A stretch of DNA of 40,243 nt from Muribaculaceae bacterium (GCA_023665245.1 JAMPEH010000012.1:1-40243), one strand, 5' to 3'; shown: positions 1-8,891, numbered from the stretch's first letter. Notes: generated by a model from the sequence alone, not told the origin. Numbers and translations are program-made.

Positions 1-13
1 GCTCCAAGGATGC

Positions 14-49
14 GACCCCTAAGCCATAAAAATTTTATGAAATGGGGTC
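14..49. terminator. Hairpin, possible terminator
   Basis: GACCCC (14-19) pairs with GGGGTC (44-49), and the interior is a self-complementary AT stretch (ATAAAAATTTTAT). A weak T run follows on the plus strand. It lies 3' of the leftward permease gene and could end transcription from either side. Confidence 0.4.
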
Positions 50-127
50 TAAATTTTTCCGAACAGCAAAATTAGCAAAAATTCTCCTTATAATCATAAA
101 AAAAACGCATAATTTTGACGAAACAGC

Positions 128-1192
128 CTATTTCGACAATACATATTGCTTGTAATAGGCGATCAGAAGCGCAGTCATCGGAAGGGCTATGATCATTCCA
201 AGGATTCCAAGCAAGGTCCCCCACACCGAGAGCGACAGCAATATGATGGCCGGATTAAGTCCCAACGTCTTGCCCATTATCTTCGGAGTCAGCACATAGT
301 CGCAGATACATTGGCTCACCACATAGACGGCTATGCATTTGCCAAACTCCGTCAAAAAGCCCGTGCTCCCCGTCAGCGAATCAAGATAGCATAGTATCAC
401 CACCGGTATGATCGTGACGTATTGCACGTAGGGTATCATGTAGAGAATGCCCGTCAGAAGTCCCATCACTATGGCAAGCGGCAAACCGGCTATCGAAAAA
501 CCAATGCTGTAAAATACCGCCGCACACGATGCTATCACTGCCTGCGAACGGAAATACCGGTCCATATTGTCTTTTATGTCATCGGCCACCGGATAGACCC
601 TCGCCCGATATTTCGGAGGCACCACCTTCCGGAATCCGCTCATCAACTGCCGATAATCAAGCATGATGAAAATCACGTAGATGAATGTCAGAAGCCACTC
701 TATGGTGCGCATCACTACGCTGACAGTGGCCGACAACACCGAGGTGCTTTTTGAAAAGAACTCCACTATCTGCTGAGGGTCCAGATAATGGCGCCATTGG
801 TCGAGATTCATGTTTTTGCTGATATAGTCCTGCACTTCTGGCGGAAGAAAGGGTGTGGCATGCCCCGACGAGTCTTTGATGAGCCCCTCAAGCTGCGTGA
901 TCTCTTTAGAGGCCAGTGGCACTATGATGAAAGCAAGACCCACCACCAGAATGGCAGCCTCAAGCAATGTCATGAATACCGGTATCACACGGCTTTTCAA
1001 TTTCAAATGACGCTGCTGAAATGTCACGATCGGTTCCAGCACATACGCTATCAGGCATGCCACGCAGAAAGGCAACAACACATTGCGCAGATAGTCTATC
1101 AGCCATATTATTATGACCACAGCCACTATCGCTACGATTGCCCTTATCACCTGGTCGAATGTTATGGTTTTCCTTGCTGACATATTATTCAA
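128..1192 (-). CDS. AI-2E / PerM family membrane permease
   Basis: The 354-residue product is a multi-pass inner-membrane protein of the AI-2E transporter (PerM, UPF0118) family. Hydrophobic segments lie near residues 15-60 and 70-95. A hydrophilic region of about 60 residues follows (about 95-150), and then five or so further segments to the C terminus. The segment GLLTGILYMIPYVQYV and the closing GLNPAIILLSLSVWGTLLGILG are typical of the family, and the length is normal. Family members export small molecules or act as cation/H+ antiporters, and the substrate cannot be read from sequence. It is divergent from the DXS-like gene across a 115-bp intergenic region. Host gene, intact. Confidence 0.88.
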   Translation of the reverse strand: MNNMSARKTITFDQVIRAIVAIVAVVIIIWLIDYLRNVLLPFCVACLIAYVLEPIVTFQQRHLKLKSRVIPVFMTLLEAAILVVGLAFIIVPLASKEITQLEGLIKDSSGHATPFLPPEVQDYISKNMNLDQWRHYLDPQQIVEFFSKSTSVLSATVSVVMRTIEWLLTFIYVIFIMLDYRQLMSGFRKVVPPKYRARVYPVADDIKDNMDRYFRSQAVIASCAAVFYSIGFSIAGLPLAIVMGLLTGILYMIPYVQYVTIIPVVILCYLDSLTGSTGFLTEFGKCIAVYVVSQCICDYVLTPKIMGKTLGLNPAIILLSLSVWGTLLGILGMIIALPMTALLIAYYKQYVLSK

Positions 1193-1307
1193 TTTTAATT
1201 TAAATTATAACAATTTAATATGAAAGTGGATTATACCCCCTCTCAAAAAAAATCTTTTTGCCGTCAAGACGTGTTATAAAATCAATAATAGAAAAAATTT
1301 CCCAATC

Positions 1308-3071
1308 ATGATAGACCTTACAAAGATAGAATCCCCCGCCGACATAAAAGGAATGTCGGTCGACGAATTGACCGAATTATCAAAAGAACTCAGAAAGAAT
1401 CTCCTTCAGAAACTTGCTGCCCATGGCGGACATGTGGGCCCGAACCTCGGTTTCCTGGAAGCCACTGTGGCTCTCCACTACGTGTTTGACGCGCCGAAAG
1501 ACAAAATCGTTTTCGACGTGTCCCACCAGACCTACGTCCACAAAATGCTCACCGGAAGAATGCAGGCCTTCACCGATCCGGCACACTACGACGACGTGTC
1601 AGGATTCACCACTCCCAAAGAAAGCGACTTTGACCTCTTCACAATTGGCCACACCTCGACGGCCGTCAGCTTGGCAGGCGGTCTGGCTAAGGCCCGCGAC
1701 CTCTCAGGAGGCTCCGAAAGAGTGGTGGCTGTCGTGGGCGACGGCTCGCTAAGTGGCGGTGAGGCTTTCGAGGGTCTTGACTTCGGTGCCACTCTCGGCA
1801 GCAATTTCATTGTGGTGGTCAACGACAACGATATGTCGATTGCCGAAAACCATGGTGGCATCTACGCCGACCTTCGACTCCTTCGAAACACCAACGGAGA
1901 GGGCGAACCAAACTATTTCCGCACGCTCGGATATGCCTACCGATACGTGAAATATGGCAACGACATCCGCTCTTTGGTCAAGGTCTTCGAGGAAGTAAAA
2001 GATTACCCCTACCCTATTGTGGTGCACATCAATACTCAGAAAGGTATGGGTTATTCGCATGCCGAGGCCGAAAGAGAGACATTCCACTTCTCTGCGCCTT
2101 TCGACATCCCCTCAGGACAGCTCCTCAACATCAGCGAGGCTCCAAACTGGGCCGATATCTTTTATGACACCATGCAGCCATTGATGAAGGCCGATCCGAA
2201 GACTGCCGTCATCACAGCCGGCACTCCGGGCGTGATAGGGTTCTATCCAAAGCGCCGTCGCGAAGCCGGACGCCAGTTTATCGACGTCGGCATAGCCGAA
2301 CAGGAAGGCGTGGCCCTCGCCTCCGGCATGGCAAAAGGCGGTGCGCGTCCCGTCTTTGGCGTGATGAGCTCATTTATCCAGAGAGCCTACGACCAACTCT
2401 CGCAAGACGTGGCCATCAACGGCAACCCGATGGTGCTCGCAATCTTCGGCACCGGCGTCTACGGTCTCAACGATGTCACCCACCTCGGATGGTTTGACAT
2501 CGCATTGATAAGCAACATTCCGGGTTGGGTCTATCTTGCGCCCACCTGCAAGGAGGAATTCCAGGCCATGCTGCGATGGGCAGTGAAGCAGACTGACTTC
2601 CCTGTGGCTGTGCGCCAGCCGGGTGGTATGGTATGGGAATCGGGCAAAGATTTCCCCGAAGACTACTACGACCTCAATAAGTTCAAGCTATGCCAGATGG
2701 GCGAGAAAGTGGCGGTGATTGCCGCCGGATCCACCTTCAAGACTGCCTTGGATGCCATCGGCAAACTCTATGATGAAGGAATCACCCCTACCCTCATCAA
2801 CCCTGTCTTCCTGAGCGGCATCGACAAGGATATGCTTGAGGAGTTGAAGAAGGAGCACCAGTATGTCATAACTCTCGAAGATGGTGTGCTCGATGGCGGT
2901 TTCGGCGAAAAAATCGCCCGCTATTATGGCGATTCATCCATGAAGGTGATCTGCCGTGGCATCCCGAAGGAATTCCTCGACCGATACTCCCGCAAGGACC
3001 TTGCCACCGAATGCCATCTGACTCCAGATGCCATTGAGTCTGACATTCACTCCCTCTTCAAAGAAGAATAA
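1308..3071 (+). CDS. 1-deoxy-D-xylulose-5-phosphate synthase family enzyme, short paralog
   Basis: A 587-residue thiamine-diphosphate enzyme of the DXS/transketolase family. The N-terminal domain has the TPP/Mg motif GDGSLSGGEAFEGLD with the downstream NDNDMSIAEN (about residues 143-180), and HGGHVGPNLG near residue 40. The central pyrimidine-binding domain has DVGIAEQEGVALASGMA (about 325-342). The C-terminal transketolase domain begins near residue 460. Canonical DXS is about 620-640 residues, so this is a shorter form like the extra copies in Bacteroidales. DXS condenses pyruvate and glyceraldehyde-3-phosphate in isoprenoid and thiamine supply. Whether this copy has the same substrates is not shown. 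Host gene, followed by a separate promoter for the next gene. Confidence 0.8.
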   Translation: MIDLTKIESPADIKGMSVDELTELSKELRKNLLQKLAAHGGHVGPNLGFLEATVALHYVFDAPKDKIVFDVSHQTYVHKMLTGRMQAFTDPAHYDDVSGFTTPKESDFDLFTIGHTSTAVSLAGGLAKARDLSGGSERVVAVVGDGSLSGGEAFEGLDFGATLGSNFIVVVNDNDMSIAENHGGIYADLRLLRNTNGEGEPNYFRTLGYAYRYVKYGNDIRSLVKVFEEVKDYPYPIVVHINTQKGMGYSHAEAERETFHFSAPFDIPSGQLLNISEAPNWADIFYDTMQPLMKADPKTAVITAGTPGVIGFYPKRRREAGRQFIDVGIAEQEGVALASGMAKGGARPVFGVMSSFIQRAYDQLSQDVAINGNPMVLAIFGTGVYGLNDVTHLGWFDIALISNIPGWVYLAPTCKEEFQAMLRWAVKQTDFPVAVRQPGGMVWESGKDFPEDYYDLNKFKLCQMGEKVAVIAAGSTFKTALDAIGKLYDEGITPTLINPVFLSGIDKDMLEELKKEHQYVITLEDGVLDGGFGEKIARYYGDSSMKVICRGIPKEFLDRYSRKDLATECHLTPDAIESDIHSLFKEE

Positions 3072-3094
3072 TCAGGCTCTAATCAAATTCGTTT

Positions 3095-3126
3095 TTTGCA
3101 TATCTGCCATAAATTTTGTAATTTTG
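3095..3126 (+). promoter_or_regulatory. Bacteroidetes-type promoter for DUF4924-prfC
   Basis: TTTG at 3095-3098, then 20 bp, then TAATTTTG at 3119-3126. This matches the -33 TTTG / -7 TAnnTTTG consensus of the Bacteroidetes housekeeping sigma factor. It lies 39 bp before the start codon at 3165. Confidence 0.65.
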
Positions 3127-3164
3127 CAAATCTCAAAAGAAAAAGCAATTGAGAATATACTGTT

Positions 3165-3713
3165 ATGATCACAGCATCGCAAAAGAAAAAAGAAAATATA
3201 GCGGAATATCTGCTTTATATGTGGCAGATTGAGGACCTTATTCGCGCATTCGGTCTTGACATAGACCGGATACGCGAAAACATCGTCGACCGCCATGAGG
3301 GCCTTTCCGAAGAGCAACGTCGCGAAATGTCCGAATGGTATGAGTCGCTGATCGACATGATGCGCCGCGAAGGTGTCGTGGAGAAAGGACATCTCCAGCT
3401 CAATAAAAATGTGATCCTGGCGCTCGACGACCTCAACACTCGCCTTGTGAAGGATTCCCGCTACGCAAAGTATGCGGCGGAATACTATAAGATACTGCCA
3501 CTGATTGTGGACTTGCGTTCAAAGGCAGGTGAAAACAAATCGGGGGAAATCGAAACCCTCTTCAATTTTCTCTATGGCATCCTTCTGCTCAGAATGCAAG
3601 GAAAGGAAATTTCCAAGCAAACTCTTGATGCAGCAGCCGAAGTGTCGCATTTCCTCGGCACTTTGGCCGCTTATTATAAAAAAGACTTTAACAACGAACT
3701 TGACCTCGAATAA
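3165..3713 (+). CDS. DUF4924 family protein
   Basis: A 182-residue, mostly helical soluble protein with no signal peptide. The N terminus (EYLLYMWQIEDLIRAFGLD) and the C-terminal LLLRMQGKEIS...FLGTLAAYYKKD match what I recall of DUF4924, a Bacteroidetes-restricted family without known function. It sits 6 bp upstream of prfC and is probably cotranscribed with it from the promoter at 3095. Intact and of usual length. Confidence 0.75.
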   Translation: MITASQKKKENIAEYLLYMWQIEDLIRAFGLDIDRIRENIVDRHEGLSEEQRREMSEWYESLIDMMRREGVVEKGHLQLNKNVILALDDLNTRLVKDSRYAKYAAEYYKILPLIVDLRSKAGENKSGEIETLFNFLYGILLLRMQGKEISKQTLDAAAEVSHFLGTLAAYYKKDFNNELDLE

Positions 3714-3719
3714 GACCCC

Positions 3720-5303
3720 ATGTCAGAAGAACTAAACAAGGAAATAGCGCGCAGGCGCACATTTGCCATAATCTCTCACCCTGACGCCGGAAAAACTACC
3801 CTGACTGAGAAACTTCTCCTCTTCGGAGGTGCCATCCACGTGGCAGGTGCAGTAAAAAGCAATAAAATAAAGAAAACAGCCACATCCGACTGGATGGAAA
3901 TTGAGAAGCAGCGTGGCATCTCCGTGGCTACTTCGGTGATGGGGTTCAACTATAAGGATTACAAGATCAATATCCTTGACACCCCGGGCCACCAGGACTT
4001 CGCGGAAGACACTTTCCGCACACTTACCGCCGTGGATTCGGTCATAATTGTGGTCGACGTGGCCAAAGGCGTGGAGACACAAACCCGTCGTCTGATGGAG
4101 GTATGCCGCATGCGCAAGACCCCGGTCATCATTTTCGTCAATAAACTTGACCGTGAGGGGCGCGATCCTTTTGACATCCTCGACGAACTCGAACAGGAAC
4201 TCAAGATTTCCGTGCGTCCCCTCTCTTGGCCCATCAACATCGGGGAAAAGTTCAAGGGCGTCTATAACATCTACGAACATGGACTTGACCTCTTCACCCC
4301 CTCAAAACAGACCATCAGCGAACGCGTGGAGATTGAGGATGTGAATTCCCCGGAGGTCGACAAACTCGTGGGTGAGGCTGATGCCGCCAAATTGCGCGAG
4401 GATCTCGAACTCATAGAGGGTGTCTATCCCGACTTCGACAAGGAGGCCTATCTTCGCGGCGAGGTGGCTCCCGTTTTCTTCGGTTCTGCCCTCAACACAT
4501 TCGGAGTGAAGGAACTTCTCGACTGCTTCTGCGAAATAGCACCGGCCCCGCTGCCCATCGAGGCCGTGGAGCGCGAGGTGAAGCCTCAGGAAGAGGGGTT
4601 CTCTGGATTCGTCTTCAAGATTCATGCCAACATGGATCCCAACCACCGAAGCTGCATAGCTTTCGTGAAAATCTGCAGCGGAAAGTTTGAGCGTAATGTC
4701 AACTACAAGCACATCCGCCTCAACAAGATGCTTAAGTTTGCCGCCCCCACTGCCTTTATGGCGCAGAAGAAAAACATTGTGGACGAGGCTTATCCCGGCG
4801 ACATCGTGGGCATTCCCGACACTGGCAACTTCAAGATCGGCGACACACTGACTTCAGGCGAAGAATTGCATTTCAAGGGTCTACCCTCGTTCTCGCCGGA
4901 GATGTTCAAGTATCTTGAAAACGCCGACCCGATGAAGGCGAAGCAGCTCGACAAGGGCATCAACCAACTTATGGATGAGGGCGTGGCGCAGATGTTCACC
5001 AATCAATTCAACGGACGTAAGATTATCGGCACCGTCGGACAACTCCAGTTTGAAGTGATACAATACCGTTTGCTGCATGAATATGGCGCACAATGCCGTT
5101 GGGAACCAATCAGCCTCTACAAGGCATGCTGGATAGAGAGCGATGATGAGGCAGCCTTGGAGGCTTTCAAAAAACGCAAATACCAGTTTATGGCAAAAGA
5201 CAAGGACGGACGCGATGTCTTTATGGCCGACAGCAACTATGTCCTCCAGATGGCGCAAAGTGATTTCCCAAAGATAAAGTTTCACTTTGTGTCTGAATAC
5301 TGA
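3720..5303 (+). CDS. prfC: Peptide chain release factor 3
   Basis: A 527-residue translational GTPase that removes RF1/RF2 from the ribosome after peptide release. The GTP-binding motifs are in order: G1 [13 protein letters not shown] (about residues 20-32), a G2/switch I segment around the RGIS motif, G3 DTPGHQDF and G4 [10 protein letters not shown]. The RF3-specific C-terminal domain ends in [18 protein letters not shown]. Length is normal for RF3. It is the last clear host gene, and the mobile element begins directly after its stop codon. Its 3' end is intact, so insertion did not disrupt it. Confidence 0.93.
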   Translation: MSEELNKEIARRRTFAIISHPDAGKTTLTEKLLLFGGAIHVAGAVKSNKIKKTATSDWMEIEKQRGISVATSVMGFNYKDYKINILDTPGHQDFAEDTFRTLTAVDSVIIVVDVAKGVETQTRRLMEVCRMRKTPVIIFVNKLDREGRDPFDILDELEQELKISVRPLSWPINIGEKFKGVYNIYEHGLDLFTPSKQTISERVEIEDVNSPEVDKLVGEADAAKLREDLELIEGVYPDFDKEAYLRGEVAPVFFGSALNTFGVKELLDCFCEIAPAPLPIEAVEREVKPQEEGFSGFVFKIHANMDPNHRSCIAFVKICSGKFERNVNYKHIRLNKMLKFAAPTAFMAQKKNIVDEAYPGDIVGIPDTGNFKIGDTLTSGEELHFKGLPSFSPEMFKYLENADPMKAKQLDKGINQLMDEGVAQMFTNQFNGRKIIGTVGQLQFEVIQYRLLHEYGAQCRWEPISLYKACWIESDDEAALEAFKKRKYQFMAKDKDGRDVFMADSNYVLQMAQSDFPKIKFHFVSEY

Positions 5304-5331
5304 ATAATATGAGGGAAGAGGGCGGTTTTGA

Positions 5332-5457
5332 GATGGTTTCGGTATGGTTTCGGTATGGTTTGGGATTGAAGGACAGGGATTTGAGGTTTAAGAGGAAATG
5401 GAGGATTTGAGGTGAAGTGTAGCGGAAGTGTATTGAAAGTGTATTGGAATCGTATTG
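5332..5457. repeat. 11-bp period repeat array next to the integrase
   Basis: Two 11-mer families recur in perfect 11-bp register. Three copies of TATGGTTTCGG or close variants lie at 5332-5342, 5343-5353 and 5354-5364. Four copies of GAAGTGTATTG or variants lie at 5414-5424, 5425-5435, 5436-5446 and 5447-5457. The same two families recur in inverted orientation at 16087-16141. One copy per helical turn on one DNA face suggests protein-binding sites, for example integrase arm sites or a replication or regulatory iteron. Confidence 0.6.
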
Positions 5458-5461
5458 CGGA

Positions 5462-5488
5462 TTTGTTGCGCGTTTGTGGCGCAACAAA
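5462..5488. other. Inverted repeat, candidate attachment core site or hairpin
   Basis: TTTGTTGCGC (5462-5471) and GCGCAACAAA (5479-5488) are perfect 10-bp inverted arms around the 7-bp spacer GTTTGTG. That geometry is typical of tyrosine-recombinase core sites. It is 49 bp upstream of the integrase and downstream of prfC. Further partial copies (GCAACAAAC) follow to 5507. It could instead be a transcription terminator of prfC, but there is no T run. Confidence 0.4.
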
Positions 5489-5536
5489 CACAGGGGCAAC
5501 AAACGCAACACACGGGATATTAAATGGAATTAAACT

Positions 5537-6673
5537 ATGGGAAAAATCAAGAGCGTGTCGGTGGTGTTGAGAAGCCGACCGAGAAAGAACGGGCGCAGTG
5601 CGCTTTTCCTCGACATCAACGTGGACGGGGAAAGAAAGATGGAGTATCTGAAACTCTATCTGACGAACGGAACGAGCCGTGCGGACAAACTGACGGACAA
5701 GGAGACGATGCGGGTGGCCGAGACCATACGCGCCAAGCGTCTGCTGGAGCTGCGCGAGGAGGGGCTGAAGGAAGAGAAGGAGGAGAACAAGCGGCAGAGG
5801 ATGCGTCTGCTCCCCTATCTGGATTCCATCATCGCGACAAAGAAGGGATCGACGGCGCAGGCGTGGCGCAACATGAGGAGCCATCTTTTGCGGTATGATC
5901 CGGACGCTGACCGCTGGCTTGACGAGGTGACTCCTGACTGGGCGCGTGGTTTCCGCAAGTATATTGAGAATGCGAGGCAGTGGGATATTGACGACCGCAA
6001 GAGGGCGAGAACCCCGAAGGAGATAGCGGAGGGGACAAAGCTGCTGATGTGGCAGAAGTTCCGGTCTATATTCACCCATGCTGTCAACGACTGGCATATT
6101 GACCGCAATCCGACTGCCGGAATCGAGGGTTTCAGGGAGCAGTATGGCGAGAGGGAGTTTCTGACTATTGACGAACTGAAACTTCTCATCAGGACACCGA
6201 TGCCGCATGAGCCGGTGTGCCGGGCTTTTGTGTTCTCCTGCCTGACGGGGTTGCGGTGGAGCGACATCGTGGCTTTGCGCTGGAGGGATGTGCGCGAGAA
6301 CAACGGACACACAAGGCTGGTGTTCACACAGCAGAAGACGCGGAACCTGGAGTATATGGATATTTCGGAGCAGGCCGTGGAGTGGATGGGCGAGAGACGC
6401 GATGCGGACAATGTGGTGTTTATGGATTTGACCACGGAGCAGGCGGCTCGCATCAACGTGACGGCGTGGGTGAAGTCGGCGGGCATTGACAAGCACATCA
6501 CGTTTCACTGCGGGCGGCATACGTTTGCGACGATGATGCTGACGCTGGGCGTTGACCTTTACACGGTGAGCAAGCTGCTCGGACACCGGAGCATCGAGAC
6601 GACGCAGGTGTATGCGAGAATCCTCGACAAGGGGAAGTCAGAGGCGGTTGACAGGATTCCGAAGCTGATATGA
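5537..6673 (+). CDS. Tyrosine-type integrase
   Basis: A 378-residue phage integrase. An N-terminal arm-binding region (about residues 1-90) with a basic, coiled segment is followed by a SAM-like core-binding domain (about 100-200) and the catalytic domain (about 205-378). The catalytic signature is visible: Arg in SCLTGLRWSDI, HCGRHTFATMM (HxxR region), LGHRSIETT and the nucleophilic Tyr in TQVYARI. It points away from prfC and ends in a strong terminator. Its position beside repeat arrays and the inverted repeat at 5462 suggests it integrates this element here. ATG at 5537 is preferred, since an overlapping 124-codon frame starting at 5524 is a shadow. Confidence 0.92.
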   Translation: MGKIKSVSVVLRSRPRKNGRSALFLDINVDGERKMEYLKLYLTNGTSRADKLTDKETMRVAETIRAKRLLELREEGLKEEKEENKRQRMRLLPYLDSIIATKKGSTAQAWRNMRSHLLRYDPDADRWLDEVTPDWARGFRKYIENARQWDIDDRKRARTPKEIAEGTKLLMWQKFRSIFTHAVNDWHIDRNPTAGIEGFREQYGEREFLTIDELKLLIRTPMPHEPVCRAFVFSCLTGLRWSDIVALRWRDVRENNGHTRLVFTQQKTRNLEYMDISEQAVEWMGERRDADNVVFMDLTTEQAARINVTAWVKSAGIDKHITFHCGRHTFATMMLTLGVDLYTVSKLLGHRSIETTQVYARILDKGKSEAVDRIPKLI

Positions 6674-6679
6674 AATAAC

Positions 6680-6711
6680 AAAGGGTGCTGTCCTCGCGGA
6701 TGGCACCCTTT
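6680..6711. terminator. Terminator after the integrase
   Basis: AAAGGGTGC (6680-6688) pairs with GCACCCTTT (6703-6711), with further GTCC/GGAT pairing inside. It begins 6 bp after the integrase stop codon and has A/T on both flanks, so it may act on both strands. Confidence 0.75.
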
Positions 6712-6798
6712 CAACTAATACCATGAAAAATTACAAGAATCTATGCTTTATTGTTCAAAATACTGACGGCAGAGATTACGTTTGGGATTTCTCCCTAC

Positions 6799-6817
6799 GG
6801 AGGGGAACTTCCCCTCC
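6799..6817. terminator. Hairpin at the end of the leftward early operon
   Basis: GGAGGGG and CCCCTCC form a perfect stem around a 5-nt loop, 17 bp beyond the stop codon of the leftward gene at 6834. It has no T run and is probably an operon-end hairpin. Confidence 0.5.
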
Positions 6818-6833
6818 ATAGAGCGAAAATTGG

Positions 6834-7580
6834 TTACTTGCGTGTTGATTTCTGAAACCTTTCCCATAGGCAATCCAAATTAAGTGATTGAACATTTATC
6901 TCTATCGGCTTTGGGATTTCTCCCGTCAGGCCGAAATTTCCTTTCTTTTTATAGTTGAGCAACATTTTTTTGCAATATCTCTCATAGTTGTATAAGCACA
7001 TTCCATTCATTATGCACTCATACATTCGCGCCAGACATTCGGGGACAATATCCAATGCGATACGCTCTCCTAAAAACAGGGTTTCCTTGCAGTATTTCAT
7101 CAAGCAGGCGTAAAGATACTCTTTTACATGCTGGTTTATGGGTTGTATGTCAAGTGTCTCAAAATAGTGTTTTGTGAGCAATGCCTCGTCTGCCACCAAC
7201 TGCAATTTACGCTTGCGCTCCTCTATCCCATCGGCGATATGCTTTGAATTGCGCCTTAAATATTCATAGTAGTCTGCCTTGTCGCATAGGATAAGGTTGT
7301 CAGCGCAAATATTGTGAATGTCTTCGTCTTTGAAGATAATATAGTCTCCATCTTCATAGTTTGGTTTCCAAGCCATGGCAACGGCTTTTGCGGCTTGAAT
7401 ATAGCGTGTTTTGCCATTCTTGTTGAAGAATGTGAGCCGTGCCGTCGCCTTGCCGTTTCCGAAGTTCTTTTTTGCATATATGACACTTTTCATGCGCCCT
7501 CTGTAACGGAATTTGCCATCGCAAGTGCAACTGAGTCCATCAATCGCCTTGACATCTCTATATATTTCCTGATTGCTCAT
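6834..7580 (-). CDS. HNH-fold-like phage protein, catalytic histidine apparently lost
   Basis: A 248-residue protein. Residues about 55-105 resemble the core of phage HNH homing-type nucleases: a hydrophobic AKAVAMAWKPNY followed by YIIFKDEDIHNICADNLIL. In that family this stretch is usually written as hydrophobic-NHxDGxxxNN-x-NL. Here the residue expected to be the catalytic His lies in IIFKD, so nuclease activity is doubtful. The rest (about 110-248) is helical, with Cys and Tyr rich stretches, and I do not recognise it. It is the last gene of the early leftward operon, 18 bp after the Dam gene. Confidence 0.45.
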   Translation of the reverse strand: MSNQEIYRDVKAIDGLSCTCDGKFRYRGRMKSVIYAKKNFGNGKATARLTFFNKNGKTRYIQAAKAVAMAWKPNYEDGDYIIFKDEDIHNICADNLILCDKADYYEYLRRNSKHIADGIEERKRKLQLVADEALLTKHYFETLDIQPINQHVKEYLYACLMKYCKETLFLGERIALDIVPECLARMYECIMNGMCLYNYERYCKKMLLNYKKKGNFGLTGEIPKPIEINVQSLNLDCLWERFQKSTRK

Positions 7581-7598
7581 ACTAATCCTATTTTCATT

Positions 7599-8078
7599 TT
7601 ATTTCAGTTTTATCAGTTTTCCGTTTATTTGGCTGTTTTCAAGCGCGGTGACGTTTACCCCCCCCCAACACACGAAGACGCTGCCACAGCCGCCTTTGGG
7701 GGCTTGTGTGCCGTCGGGGCGCATGAACCCGATGCGTCCGCGCATGATGAGAAGCGCGTCGGCGGTGGGGAAGATTACATCGTGCCACACTGCGGTGTCC
7801 ATGCGGTTGAAGAGCAACGCAATTCCATTTGCGTGACGCGCCATTTTCTTGATGAATGGTTCAACATCGTGGCGGTTGTAGGGTGGGTTGCACCAGACTC
7901 TGCCGAACCATTCTTGCGCGAGTCCGTCGTCTTCCTTGGTGTAGCACACATCTGCCGTGTAGAAGTCGCGGCTCGGTGCGCAGGGGTCAAGGTCGAAGTG
8001 ACCGAGGGCGCGGATGATGTCGGGCGGCGTGTGCCATTCGTCGGTGCGCGTGGCGCATTGCTCAAAGGTGGTGTTCAT
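7599..8078 (-). CDS. Phage DNA N-6-adenine methyltransferase (Dam type)
   Basis: A 159-residue enzyme expected to transfer a methyl group from SAM to adenine N6. It has the arrangement of the phage N-6-adenine-methyltransferase family: TPPDIIRALGHFDLDPCA near the N terminus, the catalytic NPPY in RVWCNPPYNR, and KGGCGSVFVCWG near the C terminus. The start at 8078 is chosen because its ATG overlaps the TGA of the upstream gene (ATGA); the frame is open further upstream but those codons are shadow. A run of nine G on the coding strand (7658-7666) lies 20 codons before the stop. A run of eight gives an immediate stop after CWGG, and ten leads to a short altered tail. Confidence 0.88.
   Translation of the reverse strand: MNTTFEQCATRTDEWHTPPDIIRALGHFDLDPCAPSRDFYTADVCYTKEDDGLAQEWFGRVWCNPPYNRHDVEPFIKKMARHANGIALLFNRMDTAVWHDVIFPTADALLIMRGRIGFMRPDGTQAPKGGCGSVFVCWGGVNVTALENSQINGKLIKLK
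7658..7666 (-). repeat. G9 homopolymer in the Dam gene
   Basis: Nine C on the plus strand, read as TGG GGG GGG GTA in the gene. Loss of one base gives a stop codon directly after the tract. It is one of 14 runs of 7 or more G/C located in the methyltransferase genes of this window. Confidence 0.8.
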
Positions 8079-8545
8079 AGGTCGAAAAGTGAGAGTTGTT
8101 TGGGTGCCGTGAGAGGCTGGATTTCGTTTTCGGGCTGGCCGGGGATGAAGAGTGTGCGGAAGAGGTGGTAAAGACACGAAACGACAATGCTGTTGCCTGC
8201 CAATTTAAAGATAGATGTCTTGGCAATGCCTTGGTCTTTGATATACTTCAAATCTGCCTTCTTTAGATGGAGTCTATTCTTTATGTGCCTGTATTCTTCA
8301 GTCCTCGGCTTATATTGACGCAGTTCCATAATCAAGCCTTCAATACATAATTTTTGAGATTTTATCCAATTCTTTCTCTCTTGTGGGTTATTGAAAGGAT
8401 AACCCATAATTTTGTAAATGTCGGAATCGTCAACGTCCATGAGGCGCATCGCCTCAATACACGTCATCTTGCGTACGGCCACACGCGGCGCGAAGTAATC
8501 GCGCAAATCGTCCTTGGTGGGGTTTGGTTTATATTCTGGTCTCAT
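8075..8545 (-). CDS. Cytosine-C5 methyltransferase, C-terminal part (motifs IX-X) with clamp-binding tail
   Basis: A 156-residue ORF holding only the C-terminal part of a C5 methyltransferase. Motif IX is RKMTCIEAMRLMDV (about residues 25-38). Motif X is KLAGNSIVVSCLYHLFRTLF (about 113-132). The insert between them is helical and charged. Motifs I-VIII are in a separate ORF at 10655-11518, with the cassette array between. The protein ends in QLSLFDL, a textbook bacterial sliding-clamp-binding motif. Split C5 methyltransferases with motifs I-VIII and TRD-IX-X on different chains are known (M.AquI, M.EcoHK31I), so a two- or three-chain enzyme is possible. Overlaps the Dam start by ATGA. Confidence 0.8.
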   Translation of the reverse strand: MRPEYKPNPTKDDLRDYFAPRVAVRKMTCIEAMRLMDVDDSDIYKIMGYPFNNPQERKNWIKSQKLCIEGLIMELRQYKPRTEEYRHIKNRLHLKKADLKYIKDQGIAKTSIFKLAGNSIVVSCLYHLFRTLFIPGQPENEIQPLTAPKQLSLFDL

Positions 8546-8556
8546 TTCTGTGTCGT

Positions 8557-8736
8557 TTAAATAGTTATGTTGTTGTCACAACTGAACGTTGTTATCGTGT
8601 TGCTTATCCCGTCCATCCTCGGCGCGTAGCCTTTGGCGGCCTGATACGGCACGCCTATGTCATTCTTGTATAGGTGGCGTATCTGTTTGCCGTATTCGCT
8701 CCGGCATTTGGTCAGTATCGTGGGGAATCTTATCAT
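8557..8736 (-). CDS. Recognition cassette 14 (no tract, intact)
   Basis: A 59-residue ORF ending in RMDGISNTITTFSCDNN, very close to the normal sequence just before motif IX of C5 methyltransferases. It is the last unit before the C-terminal half (12 bp upstream of it) and has no homopolymer. If any unit is the natural partner of the C-terminal half, this is the best candidate. Confidence 0.55.
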   Translation of the reverse strand: MIRFPTILTKCRSEYGKQIRHLYKNDIGVPYQAAKGYAPRMDGISNTITTFSCDNNITI

Positions 8737-8891
8737 CGCTTATCGTTAAAAGGTAGTTGTCTTTACTTACGCTTGTTATCGTGCTTGTGCATCCGTCAAG
8801 GCGGCATTCAAAGTGCTGGGTGTGTCTGCCCCCCCCCAACTTTATTTCTTCCTCTGGACGCAACGGCGCAGGTAGTGAGCAATCGCTTCAT
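8660..8891 (-). pseudogene. Recognition cassette 13 (G9)
   Basis: The frame starts at 8891 and is broken by nine G (8829-8837). With eight G the reading continues through RLDGCTSTITSVSKDNYLL to a stop at 8660. The motif GCTSTIT matches cassette 14's GISNTIT. Confidence 0.55.

Noticed and set aside
5282..6586. 434-codon antisense frame across the integrase
   Set aside because: His/Arg/Leu-rich shadow of the integrase; it includes translations of the 11-bp repeats and has no family resemblance.
8079..8177. Upstream start of the Dam gene at 8177
   Set aside because: It would overlap about 100 bp of the preceding gene with Pro/His/Arg-rich shadow sequence. The ATGA overlap at 8078 is the natural start.
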